DNA of 8,781 nt from Desulfobacteraceae bacterium UBA2771. GTDB taxonomy: Bacteria; Desulfobacterota; Desulfobacteria; Desulfobacterales; Desulfosarcinaceae. Positions 6,331 through 8,781 of this stretch are shown piece after piece (the first letter of the stretch is position 1; every line of letters starts with the position of its first letter). The notes below the pieces were generated by a model, which worked only from the letters and a program-made list of their open reading frames with translations, did no database searches and was not told the origin of the DNA. Made by a program: the position numbers and the translations under genes. The DNA lies in NCBI GenBank assembly GCA_002352605.1, contig DEIP01000082.1, positions 1-8,781 of the forward strand, written 5' to 3'.

Positions 6331-8181
6331 TTAGAATACGGGTAATCCGCTGAATCCCCTGAAGTTCCAGTAAAGGCCCGACAGCGCAAGCAGTACGATA
6401 TTGGCGATCACCCACATGGGCAGGCCGACCCGCAGGTAGTCCTTAGGCTCCAGATAGCCGCTGGCGTACACGATGGCGTTGGGGGGGGTGCCGATGATCA
6501 GGCAGTAGGCAAAGGACGAGGCCATGGCCGTGGTCATGGTCATGAAGGGCAGATAGGTGCTGCCCGGGTGCACCAGGCCGGCCATGTTCAGGGCAATGGG
6601 GCCGACTGCGGCGGCGGCCGGGCCGTCGGCCATCAGGTTGGTGAGGATGGCGGTTAGCCCGTTGCTGATGGCCATCAGCGGCAGCCCCGCATCTATTCCC
6701 AATGGCGCCAGTGCATCCAGGGAGCTGCGGGCCAGCCAGTATGCGGCACCGGTGCTGTCCAGGGTGCGTCCGAAGATGATGGCACCGGCATAGAGCCAGA
6801 CCACCCCCCAGTCTACTTTTTCCTGGTAGTCCCGCCAGTTGACCACACCGGACAGCAGGTAGGCCACGGCGCCGGCCACGGCAATGACGCCGATGCCCAG
6901 ACGAATCGGGTAGATGCCCATGTTGTAGAATGCCTTTTCCGTGAACCAGCCGAAAACCATGATGACGAATATGATCAGGGCGATGATCTGCTTCCGGTTC
7001 CATCCGCCCATGCGGCCGATTTCATTTTGCAGATGAGCCATGGCCGGTTTCAGGGAGGTGATCGTCGGCTTGAAACGCCAGTTGACCACCAGCCAGGAGA
7101 GCGGGATCATGAACAGCAGGAATGGAAAGCAGTAGGTGATCCATTGGAAATAGCCGATGTCCATGCCGAACATGTCCGCCAGGTAGGTCATCATGATGAC
7201 GTTGCGGGCGCCGCCGGAGGGTGCACCCGGGCCGCCGATGTTGCAGGCCATGGCGATGGCGATCATCAGCATTTTGGCCAGCTCCGGATCGCTGGGGACC
7301 TCTTTGGTCAGGCTGTTCTGGTAGAGCAGCATGCCGATGGGCAGGAACATGGCGGCCAGGGCGTGGTCGGAGATGAAGGCGGCCAGAGGGGCAATGATCA
7401 CGAAGAAAATGAGGGTGATCCAGCGCACATTGGGCACCGCCAGTTTGCGGAACATCATCAGGCATACCCGTTTGTCCACGCCGGTCTTGACGAAAGCGGC
7501 GGCGAACATGAGGCTGCCCATGATGAACCAGCAGGCGTCACTCCAGTAGAGCATGGCCACCTGTTTGCGTGTGGTCACCCCGGTAAACACCAGAATCAAG
7601 CCGATACAGAAGGCAACGCCGGGCAGGGGGATGCATTCGGTGAGAAAGCACAGCACCACGAATACGGTCATGGCGATGGCCACCTTGATATGCCAGGCCC
7701 CTTTGTCCGCCTCCTTTCTATCCCTGTCGGAGAGCGATTCGTATTTCAGACCCTCCTTCCGAAGGGTCAAGGCGTTTTTCATCAACTGCAGGAACGCTTC
7801 ATCAGACACCTGGGTGTCGATGAAGGTATGTGCCTTGTCGAAATTGGCCTGATCCACATGAATTTTATAGCGCTTGCACCATGTGTGATCGCGTTTGAGG
7901 TAGCGCTCCCGGGGGAGCGCACCCATTCTCATGTTCTGTTCCATGATCTGGGCGGCCAGTAGTTGCCACTGCCGGGCGTCGATCCGATGGGTGTCGAACA
8001 GCCTCTGGGTGATGTGCTCGATAACCGCTTTGGGGCCGATGCGGTATTCGGTCCCCACGTCTTTCATGCCATAAGGCGTGGGTATGAGAAGGAGCACAAA
8101 AAGCAGCACCACGGGGATGCTGAACATTTTCCAGTCTACATACTTATCGTATCCGGTAACCTTTTTTTCCTGTTTTGTCAT
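6331..8181 (-). CDS. DASS/SLC13-family anion permease 1, divergent, with a large loop between TM1 and TM2
   Basis: A 616-residue polytopic inner-membrane protein of the divalent anion:sodium symporter (DASS, SLC13; Na_sulph_symp) fold. TM1 is at about 19-36, then a hydrophilic insert of about 130 residues (37-165), then a run of membrane segments to the C-terminus. The two-fold repeat is visible: the first half has ISDHALAAMFLP (270-281) and GGPGAPSGGARN (316-327), the second half has TNLMADGPAAAAVGPI (514-529) and IIGTPPNAIVYASG (562-575). In characterised DASS proteins the corresponding motifs are SNT and help form the Na+ sites; here they read SDH (271-273) and ADG (518-520), and the first GTPPN-like hairpin is replaced by GGARN. 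Family members are usually about 450-500 residues; the excess is mostly the insert. The start at 8181 has GAGGAAA just upstream. It probably imports a di- or polyvalent anion; substrate and coupling ion are undetermined. The next gene begins 27 bases downstream. Confidence 0.9.
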   Translation of the reverse strand: MTKQEKKVTGYDKYVDWKMFSIPVVLLFVLLLIPTPYGMKDVGTEYRIGPKAVIEHITQRLFDTHRIDARQWQLLAAQIMEQNMRMGALPRERYLKRDHTWCKRYKIHVDQANFDKAHTFIDTQVSDEAFLQLMKNALTLRKEGLKYESLSDRDRKEADKGAWHIKVAIAMTVFVVLCFLTECIPLPGVAFCIGLILVFTGVTTRKQVAMLYWSDACWFIMGSLMFAAAFVKTGVDKRVCLMMFRKLAVPNVRWITLIFFVIIAPLAAFISDHALAAMFLPIGMLLYQNSLTKEVPSDPELAKMLMIAIAMACNIGGPGAPSGGARNVIMMTYLADMFGMDIGYFQWITYCFPFLLFMIPLSWLVVNWRFKPTITSLKPAMAHLQNEIGRMGGWNRKQIIALIIFVIMVFGWFTEKAFYNMGIYPIRLGIGVIAVAGAVAYLLSGVVNWRDYQEKVDWGVVWLYAGAIIFGRTLDSTGAAYWLARSSLDALAPLGIDAGLPLMAISNGLTAILTNLMADGPAAAAVGPIALNMAGLVHPGSTYLPFMTMTTAMASSFAYCLIIGTPPNAIVYASGYLEPKDYLRVGLPMWVIANIVLLALSGLYWNFRGFSGLPVF

Positions 8182-8303
8182 ATTCGTTTCCTCAACCTTA
8201 AGCGCATCGTTCCTTCTGGTGGAACGGTCTGTTTAGGGCGCCATCTTTCCGGATCCGCCGAAGTGAATGGCCCAAAGGATGGACCATCATCAAGGATCGG
8301 GCA
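8182..8303 (-). other. 122-base intercistronic gap with two imperfect inverted repeats
   Basis: This is the longest gap in the block, between the first receiver and DASS permease 1. It contains an inverted repeat with arms CCATCTTT (8241-8248) and AAAGGATGG (8274-8282, one bulge), enclosing an 8-base palindrome CGGATCCG. A second repeat is a 6-base stem CGTTCC/GGAACG with a 7-base loop (8208-8226). Neither is followed by a T-run on either strand, so neither looks like an intrinsic terminator. I see no convincing sigma-70 or sigma-54 promoter. The gap could hold a promoter, an operator or an RNA-processing structure for the permease; this is speculative. The permease ribosome site (GAGGAAA, about 8190-8196) is at its downstream end. 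Confidence 0.3.
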
Positions 8304-8750
8304 TCATGTGTTTTTCAGTATCTCGCGCGGTGATTTCATCAACCCCCGCATACGAGCCACCCGGATTCTCTCCTCAATGCTCTTCCGCCGGCTGAATGCG
8401 TCGTTGGCTTTTTCAAGAATCTGGTCCAGGTCCGCCGGTTTTGTCAGGTAATCCACCGCACCGGTTTTGAGTCCCTCCACCGCCGATTCCAGCGTGCCGT
8501 GGCCGGTAAGCATGATCACTTCTATCATGGGAAACTGCCGCTTGATCTGCTTGAGCGTGGCCACACCGTCCATGCCCGGCATTTTCACGTCGAGGATCAC
8601 CACGTGAACGGTATGGGCCCGTAACTTCTCCAGCGCTTCGCCCCCGCTGGACGCGGTCACCACATCGACCCCCATTTTTTTCAGCAGCTTTTCCGTTGTC
8701 GTCAGAAAGCGCTCCTCGTCATCCACGATCATCAATTTGAGTTTTTCCAT
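8304..8750 (-). CDS. Stand-alone response regulator receiver protein (NtrC-type receiver, no output domain)
   Basis: A 148-residue CheY-like receiver domain followed by a short charged tail. It has the acidic pair D10/D11, the phospho-acceptor D54 in the motif ILDVKMPGMDG, the switch threonine T82 in LTGHG, and the conserved K104 in YLTKP, so it should be phosphorylatable. The receiver ends near residue 120; about 28 residues follow (IEERIRVARMRGLMKSPREI), too short for a DNA-binding or AAA+ domain. Sequence style is that of NtrC/DctD receivers, so it may descend from such a regulator that lost its output (inference). The ATG at 8750 follows AGGAG by eight bases. It is the first gene visible in the block, 122 bases before DASS permease 1, and no kinase is adjacent; the only kinase in view is about 5.4 kb further along the same strand. 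It probably acts in the cytoplasm through protein contact. The receiver call is firm; the partner is unknown. Confidence 0.93.
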   Translation of the reverse strand: MEKLKLMIVDDEERFLTTTEKLLKKMGVDVVTASSGGEALEKLRAHTVHVVILDVKMPGMDGVATLKQIKRQFPMIEVIMLTGHGTLESAVEGLKTGAVDYLTKPADLDQILEKANDAFSRRKSIEERIRVARMRGLMKSPREILKNT

Positions 8751-8781
8751 CCCATAATCTCCTTTTTATCTATTTTGGCAG

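Noticed and set aside
7027..7962. A 311-codon plus-strand open frame opposite DASS permease 1
   Set aside because: It is the antisense shadow of a GC-rich membrane-protein gene: the product is full of His, Gly, Gln and Asp with no recognisable domain, whereas the minus-strand frame gives a clear transporter.
1..8781. CRISPR arrays, tRNA or rRNA genes, insertion sequences and long direct repeats
   Set aside because: I found no repeat-spacer periodicity, cloverleaf, transposase motif or terminal inverted repeats; nearly all of the window is accounted for by the minus-strand genes.

Overview
The window carries a single block of eight confident genes, all on the minus strand, so it is read from the right edge to the left. 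Nothing convincing lies on the plus strand. High coding density, short gaps, mostly good Shine-Dalgarno sites and moderately high GC point to a bacterial chromosome. The combination of DctB/NtrC-like two-component proteins, CBS proteins and paired DASS (SLC13-type) anion permeases suits an anaerobic Desulfobacterota (Deltaproteobacteria, sulfate-reducer-like) genome. That assignment is inferred from gene style and was not tested.

Layout in transcription order: a stand-alone receiver protein (8750-8304); DASS permease 1, 616 aa with a long insert between its first two membrane segments (8181-6331); a 52-aa single-span membrane protein (6303-6145); a 185-aa polytopic membrane protein resembling YIP1 proteins (6143-5586); a receiver fused to two CBS domains (5519-4617); DASS permease 2, 560 aa (4584-2902); a dCache-type membrane histidine kinase, 555 aa (2866-1199); a second stand-alone receiver (1186-737); and a stand-alone two-CBS protein (698-132). 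The last 131 bases at the left edge hold only an unresolved fragment. The gaps are short except for 122 bases after the first receiver and 66 bases before the receiver-CBS gene, so one or two transcripts are likely.

How it may work (inference): one periplasm-sensing kinase can phosphorylate three receivers, none of which has a DNA-binding or enzymatic output domain. CBS pairs, which usually bind adenine nucleotides, occur once fused to a receiver and once free. With two paralogous permeases in the same block, this looks like a signalling module that controls anion uptake by protein contact, or by passing phosphate to a regulator elsewhere, and not by an encoded transcription factor. Both permeases have acidic substitutions at the positions of the two SNT signature motifs that form the cation sites in studied DASS proteins, and both lack the first-half GTPPN-type hairpin. 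They may therefore belong to a divergent subfamily with different coupling or substrate. The substrate cannot be read from the sequence; dicarboxylates, sulfate and sulfonates are all possible.
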